From positions 112,894 through 176,893 of the forward strand of contig JANPLD010000068.1 in the NCBI GenBank assembly GCA_031426355.1: a stretch of 64,000 nt of DNA. The letters are read 5' to 3'. A model generated the notes under the pieces. It saw nothing but the letters and a program-made list of their open reading frames with translations, was not told the DNA's origin and made no database searches. Source of the DNA: JANPLD01 sp031426355. Lineage in GTDB: Bacteria > Pseudomonadota > Alphaproteobacteria > Rickettsiales > UBA8987. A program made the position numbers and the translations under genes. Shown here in pieces: positions 24,012 through 32,048 of the stretch. Every line of letters begins with the position of its first letter. The first letter of the stretch is position 1.

Positions 24012-24693
24012 TATTAAGGATTTGTGGCCTTGTTAAAAAATAAACTATATCATCAAACTCTCCAATAGGTAATGATGTTACATGTCTATTTCCTCTATTA
24101 TCATTTTCTTTATCGTTACTACTTTCTGGGTTCTGGCTTCCGCCTGAGCCGCGCCAGGCATTGAAGCCATTTTCCCCGTGACTTGTTACTACTACAATTA
24201 CATTATTTATACCTCCACCCTCATAATTCGTAAGAACTATATTTGCATCAGGGTTAGAAACTCCATTACTTTCTATAGCTTTATTACTTACAGTATAAGT
24301 AAATCTATTACCCCAGCCATCTAAAGCAAAACTTGGGTAAATATTTAAACTGTTTACAGGAACTATTCCACCATATGAATCACCAAAATTATAATTTACT
24401 CTTTCGCATCCCTTACCTGTCAAAAGCCCTAAGCCAAAATTTTCATCGTTTAGTTTAAGGCCTCCATCTGCCGGGCAGGGCAAACGCTCATATTTATCGG
24501 CAAAATCATCAATAGCTTTTAAAATAACATCCATTCTACTTCTGGTAAGTTCCGCTTTGGAAAACCTAGAATATTGATTGAACGTAACTATTCCCATGCC
24601 AATTGTGAAGCCAATAATTATTATAACTATTGACATTTCCAGAAGTGAAAAACCCTGGTTCTTTACTCGTTTATGTAAGAAGGTAATTGCCAT
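23998..24693 (-). CDS. Pseudopilin-like protein B (second of three tandem paralogues)
   Basis: A 231-residue protein with prepilin site QG/FSLLE (Gly14/Phe15) and a hydrophobic helix. Shared scaffold elements are LPCPADGG, a second Cys (GKGCERV), GGIVPVNSL, ALDGWGNRFTY, VTSHGENGFNAW and FDDIVYFLT near the end. The conserved Cys pair probably forms a disulfide in the periplasm. It overlaps gene C upstream by 31 bases and gene A by 14 bases, so the three are translationally coupled. Role beyond pilin-like assembly is unknown. Confidence 0.75.
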   Translation of the reverse strand: MAITFLHKRVKNQGFSLLEMSIVIIIIGFTIGMGIVTFNQYSRFSKAELTRSRMDVILKAIDDFADKYERLPCPADGGLKLNDENFGLGLLTGKGCERVNYNFGDSYGGIVPVNSLNIYPSFALDGWGNRFTYTVSNKAIESNGVSNPDANIVLTNYEGGGINNVIVVVTSHGENGFNAWRGSGGSQNPESSNDKENDNRGNRHVTSLPIGEFDDIVYFLTRPQILNNDFE

Positions 24694-25427
24694 TTATTTT
24701 TATAAAGTAAAATATCGTCATTGGTTAAATCGGGCATGCGTACTAAAAATCTATTTTCCTCTCCACCGGAATTATTATGATCTACTTGAGTTGGGTTATC
24801 TATTATTACTTGCGTTCCATCCTTATCTTTATAAGCATAGGCGCCATTAGGCCCATGGCTCAATAAAATATAAGCAATATCGCCGCCTTCACCATTGGCC
24901 TGTACATAATCATTTGCTGAGTCGGCATTAGGTTTGATGATGTAATTATTACCTACATCTGATAGATCTCTATAATTTATCCTTCTGGTGTATATTTCAG
25001 TAACAAAATAACTGAACCTGTTACCCCAGCCATCTACAGCAATTGAGCCGTCAACATTTGGGATCAGTGTTTTATAAGGCACCATGCCCATTACTATATC
25101 ACCATTTGCCGGATCCCCTCTGTGAACAGTTATAGCTTGAATACAGTTAGCATCGGCGGCATTGGTTCCACTTCCCCAGCCATAATTTGGATTTATTGGA
25201 GTTATATTTATTGCTGCAGGGCAAGGTATATGGCCGTAATTTTCTACATATCTATCTATGGCGCCGATAATGGTCTCCATTCTGGATTTTGTAGTATATA
25301 TCCTTGATGCATCAAGCCGGGCCTGAGTTGAAAAAACTATGGTGCCTATAAGGAATGAGATTATCATTATGACCAAGGTCAGCTCAATCAGTGAAAATCC
25401 TGAATTCTGTTTTTTATTATCAGCCAT
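24663..25427 (-). CDS. Pseudopilin-like protein C (first of three tandem paralogues)
   Basis: A 254-residue protein with a short leader and prepilin site SG/FSLIE (Gly10/Phe11), a hydrophobic helix, then IPCPAAIN, a second Cys (DANCIQAI), GMVPYKTLIP, AVDGWGNRFSY, LLSHGPNGAYAY and NDDILLY near the C-terminus. It is the least divergent leader of the three and the first pilin-like gene after the TlpA-like thioredoxin (14 bases). The paired Cys in all three pilins plus an adjacent thioredoxin suggest disulfide handling in their biogenesis; this link is inference. Confidence 0.75.
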   Translation of the reverse strand: MADNKKQNSGFSLIELTLVIMIISFLIGTIVFSTQARLDASRIYTTKSRMETIIGAIDRYVENYGHIPCPAAINITPINPNYGWGSGTNAADANCIQAITVHRGDPANGDIVMGMVPYKTLIPNVDGSIAVDGWGNRFSYFVTEIYTRRINYRDLSDVGNNYIIKPNADSANDYVQANGEGGDIAYILLSHGPNGAYAYKDKDGTQVIIDNPTQVDHNNSGGEENRFLVRMPDLTNDDILLYKNKWQLPSYINE

Positions 25428-25441
25428 GATTCACGATAACA

Positions 25442-25912
25442 TTATTCTGCTAAAGTCTGAACTAATTTTGTGTCGATCTCACTGATTTTATTATAAGTTC
25501 CAACTATCTGTCCATCTTTTGATACTAAAACGATTGTTGGCACACCTACCAAACCCAAACTTCTGAAAACATTTTTGCTGGGATCAGTTACAATATCAAG
25601 ATTACTAAATCCGTTAGAATCAAGATATCCCTTAACTACGCTATCACCCTCCTTATCGGTTGAGAAAGCGATGACACTAACATTCTTTTGATTGGAATAA
25701 TGATTTTTCAAAAGTGAAAGCTGCGGCATTTGCTTCTGGCAATATGGGCACCATGTTGCCCAGAACATTATAATTACAACATTTCCCTTAAAGTTATTCA
25801 TTGTAACCTGCTGGCCATTATAAGAAAATGGCAGGTCAAGCCATGTATAAGCGGAAGCTTTTTCAGATAAAAAAACTATGAATAAAAGAAATAGTAAGAA
25901 GATTTTTTTCAT
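25442..25912 (-). CDS. TlpA-like periplasmic thioredoxin
   Basis: A 156-residue exported thioredoxin-fold protein. The signal peptide ends near Ala21 (EKASA/Y). The redox motif WCPYC has Cys55 and Cys58, and the cis-Pro loop is GVPTIVLV near residue 128. TlpA/ResA proteins reduce or isomerise disulfides, classically for cytochrome c maturation. Here it lies between the DUF1476 gene (2 bases) and three pseudopilin-like genes with conserved Cys pairs, so they are plausible substrates. No cytochrome c maturation genes are nearby. Confidence 0.88.
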   Translation of the reverse strand: MKKIFLLFLLFIVFLSEKASAYTWLDLPFSYNGQQVTMNNFKGNVVIIMFWATWCPYCQKQMPQLSLLKNHYSNQKNVSVIAFSTDKEGDSVVKGYLDSNGFSNLDIVTDPSKNVFRSLGLVGVPTIVLVSKDGQIVGTYNKISEIDTKLVQTLAE

Positions 25913-25914
25913 TA

Positions 25915-26241
25915 TTATTTCCTATCTGTCAGTAATTGTTTTTTTGCTATCTCTTCAAATTCATCATTCTTAAGACGCACCTGAGATTCTGTTAGCCTGC
26001 TGCCTTTCTGTTTTATATCAGCAAGTATCTTGGTAATCACAGCGCCGTGGCTGTTATCTTCAATGCCGAACTTAACTATGGTCATAGCGTAATTAAGTGA
26101 TTCTTCGTCAGACAGGCACATCTCTTCAGCCGCCCAAAGGCCAAGCAGTTTCCTCCTTCTGGAAGCTATCCTGAATTTCCCCTCTTCATCATGGGCAAAT
26201 TTATTCTCAAAGGCTTTTTCTCTATTATCTAGGTCTGACAT
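25915..26241 (-). CDS. DUF1476 protein, F1-ATPase inhibitor zeta-like subunit
   Basis: A 108-residue, highly charged, helical protein of the DUF1476 family. Landmarks are FENKFAHDEEGKFRI and ARRRKLLGLWAAE-like SRRRKLLGLWAAEEM near residues 28-42. In Alphaproteobacteria this family is the zeta subunit that inhibits ATP hydrolysis by the F1Fo ATP synthase. It is divergent from purC across 106 bases, a neighbourhood I recall from other Alphaproteobacteria. It may be co-transcribed with the downstream tlpA-like and pseudopilin genes. Confidence 0.88.
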   Translation of the reverse strand: MSDLDNREKAFENKFAHDEEGKFRIASRRRKLLGLWAAEEMCLSDEESLNYAMTIVKFGIEDNSHGAVITKILADIKQKGSRLTESQVRLKNDEFEEIAKKQLLTDRK

Positions 26242-26347
26242 CGTGCTATCCTCATTTATAGGTTAATATGGGCAAAGAATTAATTGCGAAATATTTAATT
26301 TCAAATATAAAATTACTTAAATTTTAATTCATTTAGGGAATTTATCA

Positions 26348-27157
26348 ATGAGCAAAGGTAAAATCAGCAAAAAACTTGTTTATGAAGGTAAAGCAAAGAT
26401 ACTTTATGAAGGCACTGAACCGGGAACTTTAATACAATATTTTAAAGATGATACCACGGCTTTTAACGGTGAGAAGCATGAGGTTTTATCAGGAAAAGGT
26501 GTAATAAATAACAGGATATCTGAGTATCTGTTCCAGAAGCTTGAAGATATCGGCATACATACACATTTCATCAAACGCGTTAATATGCGTGAGCAGTTGA
26601 TAAAAGCGTGTGAAATGGTTCCAATAGAGATCATAGTTCGCAATACTACAGCTGGCAGCCTTTCAAAAAGGTTCGCAATTGAAGAGGGGATGAATTTATT
26701 CCACCCTATGATTGAAATGTGCCTTAAGAGCGATAAGCTCGGTGATCCATTCATCACTGATGAGCATATAAATGTTTTCGGATGGGCACTACCTGAAGAA
26801 ATCGAGGCGATGAAAGGTATATCACTTCGCGTTAATGATTTCCTAAGCGGTATATTCCACGCAGTTAATATCAAGCTGGTTGATCTGAAGCTTGAATATG
26901 GCCGCGTTTTTGATGAAGAAGGTAACGCGTATCTTCTGGTAGCTGATGAGATAAGCCCTGATTCATGCAGGTTGTGGGATACTGAAACTGGAAATGTTCT
27001 TGATAAAGACAGGTTCAGGAAAAATATGGGCGGAGTGTTAGAAGCATACCGTGAAGTTGCTAAAAGGCTTGGCGTTCTTAAAGAAGGTGATGACGAAGGT
27101 AATGTTGTCTCTTTAAAATCCACCCCGAAAGGCAAAGAGAAGGAGAAAAAGAAATGA
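26348..27157 (+). CDS. purC: Phosphoribosylaminoimidazole-succinocarboxamide synthase
   Basis: A 269-residue SAICAR synthetase of de novo purine synthesis. Family landmarks are LVYEGKAKILYEGTE at the start, FKDDTTAFNGEK near residue 38, VPIEIIVRNTTAGSL near 90, and DEISPDSCRLWD near 200. A Lys/Glu-rich tail of about 15 residues extends the C-terminus. It overlaps purS by 4 bases (ATGA). The purC-purS-purQ set is unusual for host-dependent Rickettsiaceae, which lack purine synthesis, but fits other Rickettsiales or free-living relatives. Confidence 0.97.
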   Translation: MSKGKISKKLVYEGKAKILYEGTEPGTLIQYFKDDTTAFNGEKHEVLSGKGVINNRISEYLFQKLEDIGIHTHFIKRVNMREQLIKACEMVPIEIIVRNTTAGSLSKRFAIEEGMNLFHPMIEMCLKSDKLGDPFITDEHINVFGWALPEEIEAMKGISLRVNDFLSGIFHAVNIKLVDLKLEYGRVFDEEGNAYLLVADEISPDSCRLWDTETGNVLDKDRFRKNMGGVLEAYREVAKRLGVLKEGDDEGNVVSLKSTPKGKEKEKKK

Positions 27158-27390
27158 AAGCGAAGATATACGTAACATTAAAAAATGGTGTTCTTGACCC
27201 GCAAGGCAAAGCTATAGAACAAAGCCTTAATGGTCTTGGATATAAATCAGTTAAAGAAGTACGTCAGGGAAAACTGATCGAGCTTGAGCTTTCTGAAACT
27301 GATGAAACTAAAGCGAAAGCTGAGGTTGAAAAAATGTGTAAGGAGCTTCTTGCTAATACCGTTATTGAAAATTACAGATACGAATTTTAG
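27154..27390 (+). CDS. purS: Phosphoribosylformylglycinamidine synthase subunit PurS
   Basis: A 78-residue small subunit of the three-part FGAM synthase (PurL-PurQ-PurS). The family pattern is plain: KAKIYVTLKNGVLDPQGKAI, then LGYKSVKEVRQGKLIEL and a final CKELLANTVIENYRYE. PurS bridges the glutaminase PurQ and the synthase PurL. It lies between purC (4-base overlap) and purQ (2-base gap). The large subunit purL is not in the window. Confidence 0.96.
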   Translation: MKAKIYVTLKNGVLDPQGKAIEQSLNGLGYKSVKEVRQGKLIELELSETDETKAKAEVEKMCKELLANTVIENYRYEF

Positions 27391-27392
27391 TT

Positions 27393-28070
27393 ATGAAAGC
27401 AGGCGTTGTAGTATTTCCGGGTTCAAATTGCGACAGAGATGTTGCCACCGCACTTAAAAAAAGTGATTTTAAGGTTGAGATGCTCTGGCATAAAGAATCT
27501 GAACTTCCTAAGCTTGATCTTATAGTTCTGCCGGGAGGGTTCTCTTACGGGGATTATTTGAGGTGTGGCGCTATTGCAGCTCATTCAAACATACTGAAAG
27601 AAGTTAAAAAATTTGCGGAAAATGGTGGTTATGTACTTGGAATCTGTAATGGCTTCCAGATATTAACAGAAGCAAATCTGGTTCCAGGAACTTTAATGAG
27701 GAACAAGCAGCTTAAATTCGTCTGCAAAGATGTTTATTTAAAGCCTGAAAATACCGAAAGCAAATTCACTGCTAAATGCATCTCTGAAAAGCCTCTTAAA
27801 ATATCCGTCGCCCACCACGATGGTAATTATTTTGTTTCAGATGATGTACTGAAAGCAATAAATGATAATGGCCAAGTTGCCTTTAAATATTGCAATGTAA
27901 GAGGCGAAACTACTGATGCCTCTAACCCTAATGGCTCAATTCAAAATATAGCTGGTGTTCTTAACAAGAAGAAGAATGTTCTTGGAATGATGCCTCACCC
28001 TGAACGTCACTGCGATGTTTATACAGGCGGCGCTGATGGGAAAAGTATATTCCAGAGTTTACTTGGTTAA
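27393..28070 (+). CDS. purQ: Phosphoribosylformylglycinamidine synthase subunit PurQ (glutaminase)
   Basis: A 225-residue class I glutamine amidotransferase that supplies ammonia to PurL. Motifs are VVFPGSNCDRD at the start, GGFSYGDYLRCGAIA near 48-62, the nucleophile Cys in LGICNGFQIL near 85, and MMPHPERHCD near 203 with the His-Glu pair. It is the last gene of the purCSQ operon and its stop abuts the stop of the convergent ABC ATPase gene with no spacer. Confidence 0.97.
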   Translation: MKAGVVVFPGSNCDRDVATALKKSDFKVEMLWHKESELPKLDLIVLPGGFSYGDYLRCGAIAAHSNILKEVKKFAENGGYVLGICNGFQILTEANLVPGTLMRNKQLKFVCKDVYLKPENTESKFTAKCISEKPLKISVAHHDGNYFVSDDVLKAINDNGQVAFKYCNVRGETTDASNPNGSIQNIAGVLNKKKNVLGMMPHPERHCDVYTGGADGKSIFQSLLG

Positions 28071-28793
28071 TTAGCCTTCAATGGCTTTTAAGAAAGCCCT
28101 TTCCAGATTTTCTATACCTACAGATTTTTTGAACTCATCAGGTTTTCCAATGAATATTATTTTGGAATTATGAAGGATAGCTATCCTGTCACAGATTTCA
28201 TCAATATCTGAAAGTATGTGTGAACTAAAAAATATGGTCCTTTGATTATCAGATCTTACAAAATCTATCATTGCTTCTTTAAGACTTATTCTTGAGCTTG
28301 GATCAAGGCCGCTCATAGGCTCATCAAGCATAAGGAAAGGAGAGCCTGTTAAAAATGAGGAAAGCAATCCTAATTTTTGCCCCATACCTTTGGAATAGCT
28401 GGAAACTTTATTTTCCAGAACTTTTGGGTCGAGCCTTAGTAATTTTGCTATTTTCTCCGCTTCTGCCTTATCAAATTTTCTTTTATAATAGCTGCAAGTA
28501 AGTTCAAGGAATTCCCTGCCCTTTAGTTGCTGGGAAGGATAAAATTTCTCAGGTAAGAATGAGAGATCCTGCCTTGCTTTTTTGTCTGAAGAATTTATCC
28601 CGAATATTTTTGCGTCACCTTTATCGGGTGAAAGCAAACCTAAAATGATCTTTATCATTGTGGTCTTACCAACGCCGTTCAGGCCTATTAAACCGAATAT
28701 CTCGCCCCGTTCAACTTCAAGGGAAACATTATCCAGAACTTTATTGCTCTTAAAACTTTTGAAAATATTATTTATTTGCAGGGGCTTTAACAT
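28071..28793 (-). CDS. ABC transporter ATP-binding protein
   Basis: A 240-residue nucleotide-binding subunit. Walker A is GLNGVGKTT (about residues 37-45), the signature is SSYSKGMGQK, and Walker B is FLMLDEPMSGLDP, followed by the switch His in FFSSHIL. Overall it resembles the NatA/CcmA-type ATPases that pair with ABC-2 permeases. No permease gene is adjacent, so the substrate is unknown. Its ATG overlaps the TAA of ribE by one base (TAATG), so translation is coupled to a riboflavin gene although function seems unrelated. Confidence 0.9.
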   Translation of the reverse strand: MLKPLQINNIFKSFKSNKVLDNVSLEVERGEIFGLIGLNGVGKTTMIKIILGLLSPDKGDAKIFGINSSDKKARQDLSFLPEKFYPSQQLKGREFLELTCSYYKRKFDKAEAEKIAKLLRLDPKVLENKVSSYSKGMGQKLGLLSSFLTGSPFLMLDEPMSGLDPSSRISLKEAMIDFVRSDNQRTIFFSSHILSDIDEICDRIAILHNSKIIFIGKPDEFKKSVGIENLERAFLKAIEG

Positions 28794-29404
28794 TATAGCA
28801 AAAATTTTGGGTTGATCAGTTTGGATAAATAACGGGAAATCAAATCTATTTCTATATTAACTTTATTATTCTTTTGAAGCAGATAAAAATTTGTGTTTTT
28901 AAGTGTGTGGGGAATTATATTTACCTCAAACCCGTCTTTATAAGTTTTATTTACTGTCAAAGATACGCCGTTGATAGTTACCGAACCTTTATCACTTACA
29001 AATTTTAAAAACTCATTCTGCAAATTAAATTGCACTATCCAATTATCTTCATTTTTAATTATATCTTTAACTTCAGCAATTGTATCGACGTGACCCGAGA
29101 CCATGTGCCCGCCGAGTTCATCGCCCATTTTTAATGATCGCTCCATATTAATGGAATCACCTTCTTTCGCAGAATTGAAAATAGTTTTATCAAGCGTTTC
29201 AGGCGACAGATCAAATGAAAGCTGAGATTTAGAACCTGATTTTATTTTGTTTGTAACTGTAAGGCAGGCGCCATTACATGCTACTGAAGCTCCCAAAGTT
29301 ATTTCATCAGCATTATAACTGCATTCAATATCAAAAGTATGCACATGGGATTTTTTTTCAATCTTTTTTATGATTCCGATATCTGTAATTATTCCTGTGA
29401 ACAT
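28793..29404 (-). CDS. ribE: Riboflavin synthase alpha subunit
   Basis: About 203 residues from ATG 29404; the frame is open to 29425, but the family always begins MFTGIITDIG and a GAAGA sequence precedes this Met. The enzyme dismutates two lumazines to riboflavin. It is made of two lumazine-binding repeats: the first with GASVACNGACLTV, the second near residue 100 with GELGGHMVSGH-type DELGGHMVSGHVD and SVTINGVSLTV. The last step of the pathway started by ribD at 19.2-20.3 kb. It starts 7 bases after yejB ends. Confidence 0.95.
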   Translation of the reverse strand: MFTGIITDIGIIKKIEKKSHVHTFDIECSYNADEITLGASVACNGACLTVTNKIKSGSKSQLSFDLSPETLDKTIFNSAKEGDSINMERSLKMGDELGGHMVSGHVDTIAEVKDIIKNEDNWIVQFNLQNEFLKFVSDKGSVTINGVSLTVNKTYKDGFEVNIIPHTLKNTNFYLLQKNNKVNIEIDLISRYLSKLINPKFLL

Positions 29405-29411
29405 AGTTTGC

Positions 29412-30515
29412 TTATCTTCTTTCAAAATCTATTCTCGGGTCAACAACCACATACATAATATCACCGATAAGATTCATCACTAAACCAAGAACTGTAAATA
29501 TAAATAATGATCCGAAAATTACAGGATAATCCCTTGAGATTATTGATTCAAAAGAAAGCAATCCTAAACCATCAAGTGAGAAGATTATTTCTATAAGGAA
29601 TGAACCGGTAAATAATATGCCTATAAAGGCTGATGGAAAACCCGCAATAACTATAAGCATGGCATTCCTGAATACGTGCTTATATAGAACCACTTTTTCG
29701 GTACAGCCTTTTGCCCTTGCGGTTACCACATAATTTTTTGATATTTCCTCAAGAAATGAATTTTTGCATAAAAGTGTCAAGCTGGCAAAGCCACCGATAA
29801 CCATGGCAGTTACCGGTAAGGTTATATGCCAGAGATAATCTTTTATCTGCATATACCAGACCATATCTTCAAAATTATCCGAGACCAAGCCTTTCAGCGG
29901 GAAAATAGAATAATAACTTCCCCCGGCAAACAGAACTATAAGCAATATTGCGAAGAGGAAAGACGGTATGGCGTACCCTATTATTATTATAAAACTTGAT
30001 CCAACATCAAACTTTGAGCCGTCTTTTATAGCTTTCCTGATTCCTAATGGAATGGAGATCAGATAAATAAGCAAAGTTGTCCAAAGGCCTAGGGAGATGG
30101 AAACAGGGAGTTTTTCTTTTATTAATTGCAGAACATCCTGATCACGGTAAAAGCTGACGTCGAAGTCCAAAACCATGAATTTTTTAAGCATGTTCCAGAA
30201 TCGTTCAGGTGCCGGCTTATCAAAACCGTAAAGTATCTCTAATTTTTTTACTATTTCAGGATCTAGTCCTTTTCCGCCAATATATTTGGATTGTCCTGCA
30301 TTCCCGGAAGAAGACAATTTGTTCGGAGCGGCAGCAAAATCCTTGTTTGCAGAGGTAAATCTCTCACTAAAAGCTTGGTCAAACCCCTTCACTCTGGCGA
30401 TGGCTTGTTCTACGGGACCACCCGGGGCGGCTTGTATAACAACAAAGTTAATTAGCAACACTCCAAAAAGCGTTGGCAGAATTAAGAATAGTCTTTTTAA
30501 AATATATTTTAACAC
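29412..30515 (-). CDS. yejB: ABC transporter permease, YejB-like
   Basis: A 367-residue inner-membrane permease beginning LKYILKRLFLILPTLFGV, then the YejB-typical APGGPVEQAIARVKG. An extended periplasmic region follows, then the transport domain with about five membrane segments and the coupling loop YVVTARAKGCTEKVVLYKHVFRNA. It pairs functionally with YejE at 13.96-14.99 kb to form the peptide importer's membrane core. It is divergent from the sensor kinase gene by only 26 bases. The dispersal of yejB and yejE is unusual, since the genes are normally adjacent. Confidence 0.9.
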   Translation of the reverse strand: MLKYILKRLFLILPTLFGVLLINFVVIQAAPGGPVEQAIARVKGFDQAFSERFTSANKDFAAAPNKLSSSGNAGQSKYIGGKGLDPEIVKKLEILYGFDKPAPERFWNMLKKFMVLDFDVSFYRDQDVLQLIKEKLPVSISLGLWTTLLIYLISIPLGIRKAIKDGSKFDVGSSFIIIIGYAIPSFLFAILLIVLFAGGSYYSIFPLKGLVSDNFEDMVWYMQIKDYLWHITLPVTAMVIGGFASLTLLCKNSFLEEISKNYVVTARAKGCTEKVVLYKHVFRNAMLIVIAGFPSAFIGILFTGSFLIEIIFSLDGLGLLSFESIISRDYPVIFGSLFIFTVLGLVMNLIGDIMYVVVDPRIDFERR

Positions 30516-30541
30516 AGTATTTTTTGTTCTAGACTAAATCC

Positions 30542-31987
30542 ATGGCGTGGAGAATCTCATTAATAATATCATTTGTAATCCTGATAGCAGTATTCGGTCT
30601 GCTTTTCAATTACTGCGTTGACGTGCTCAAAAAAAACCTGATCGAATCGGAAGCAAGGGAAATTAGCTCAACAAGAGCCTTAAGATTTTACAATACCTTA
30701 ACTTTAGAGGACAAAGAGAACCTGTTCAAAATTCCGTGTGAAGACCCGACCCAGACCTCATGCCTTAACTTAACAAGGATGCAGAAAAAATTATCAGATA
30801 ATATCCTAGGCGGCGCTGTTATAGATTCAGATATAGTGACAGGAAAATTGTTCAGCTTAGTAAAGGCACGGAATGCCAATGATAAACTCAAAAACCTGAT
30901 CTCTGCTGCCAAAGAAAAAGGTAAATCCAGCTTTACAGAAGCTTATATGCAGGCTGATGGCGAAAGGAAAATCATAATCACAACGATACATTTATTCTCT
31001 TTGGTAGAAGATTCAGCTGTGAAGGAAGTTTATCTTGTTTTCTATAATGACCCGAAATTCATTACAAAAACAATGCTGCCTTATTATGCAATAATAATAT
31101 TCCTGTTCTTCATACCTTACTCCCTGATCCTGCTATATATAATAAAGACGGGAAATAACAGCTCTAAGAAATTCGCAGAGATATACGAGGAAAACCAGCG
31201 TGCAATATCAGAAATAGAAAGGCTGAAAAAAGAGAATGTGCAACAATCGCAGTTTTTAGCTAACTTCACCCACGAACTTAGAACACCACTTAATTCTGTA
31301 ATAGGTTTCTCAGGACTAATTAAAGATGAAACGTTGGGGCCGGTCGGCAATAATGAATATAAAAAATTTGCTGATGATATCAATGCTTCAGGCATTCACT
31401 TACTTTCATTGATAAATGATATCCTTGATTATTCCAAAGCTGAAGTTGGAAGACTTAAGGTTAACATTGCTGAAACTGATGTTGTTAAAGTTATCAAGCA
31501 ATGCCTTGCGATTGTGGCTCCACGCGCTAGTGAGTCGGGAGTTGACCTGCTCCAAAGCTTGGCTGACGAACACTTTATTTTAAGGGTTGATCCTAAAAGG
31601 CTTAAACAGGTAATTCTAAATTTACTTTCCAATTCTGTAAAATTTACACCTGAAGCTGGTAATATAACGGCGGCTGTTTTCCCTGACCTTAAGAACAGCA
31701 GGCTTTATATTGAGATAAAAGATACCGGCGTTGGTATCGCAGAAAAAGACCTGCCAACGGTAATGTCTTTATTCGGGCAGGCGGAAACAAATCTTAACAG
31801 GAAATATGAAGGTTCAGGAATTGGCCTTCCATTCGCAAAGAAACTTACAAACCTGATGGGCGGCACATTTGAGATATCTAGCAAGGTGGGGCTTGGCACC
31901 AGAGTAACTTTAGGCTTCCCTTACGATAAGAAATTAAATGCTGAATTCAATGCGGGTTTCACCAATTCAAATCCCCAAGAAATTTAG
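30542..31987 (+). CDS. Membrane sensor histidine kinase, PleC/DivJ-like
   Basis: A 481-residue kinase. A first membrane segment (about residues 5-25), a periplasmic sensor domain of about 150 residues and a second segment (about 183-200) lead into a short coiled coil. The dimerisation domain has the phospho-acceptor His in FLANFTHELRTPLNSVIGFS (about residue 248). The ATPase domain has NLLSNSVKFTPEAG, DTGVGIAEKDLP, and GSGIGLPFAKKL. The wording around the H-box and GIHLLSLINDILDYSK is typical of the PleC/DivJ cell-cycle kinases of Alphaproteobacteria. No response regulator is adjacent. It could act on a DivK/PleD-type partner elsewhere. Confidence 0.9.
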   Translation: MAWRISLIISFVILIAVFGLLFNYCVDVLKKNLIESEAREISSTRALRFYNTLTLEDKENLFKIPCEDPTQTSCLNLTRMQKKLSDNILGGAVIDSDIVTGKLFSLVKARNANDKLKNLISAAKEKGKSSFTEAYMQADGERKIIITTIHLFSLVEDSAVKEVYLVFYNDPKFITKTMLPYYAIIIFLFFIPYSLILLYIIKTGNNSSKKFAEIYEENQRAISEIERLKKENVQQSQFLANFTHELRTPLNSVIGFSGLIKDETLGPVGNNEYKKFADDINASGIHLLSLINDILDYSKAEVGRLKVNIAETDVVKVIKQCLAIVAPRASESGVDLLQSLADEHFILRVDPKRLKQVILNLLSNSVKFTPEAGNITAAVFPDLKNSRLYIEIKDTGVGIAEKDLPTVMSLFGQAETNLNRKYEGSGIGLPFAKKLTNLMGGTFEISSKVGLGTRVTLGFPYDKKLNAEFNAGFTNSNPQEI

Positions 31988-32048
31988 CTTTCCAGTTCTA
32001 TAAATTCTGTTTAAATTGCCTTTGGAAATTTAAATTTTTTTAAGATTT

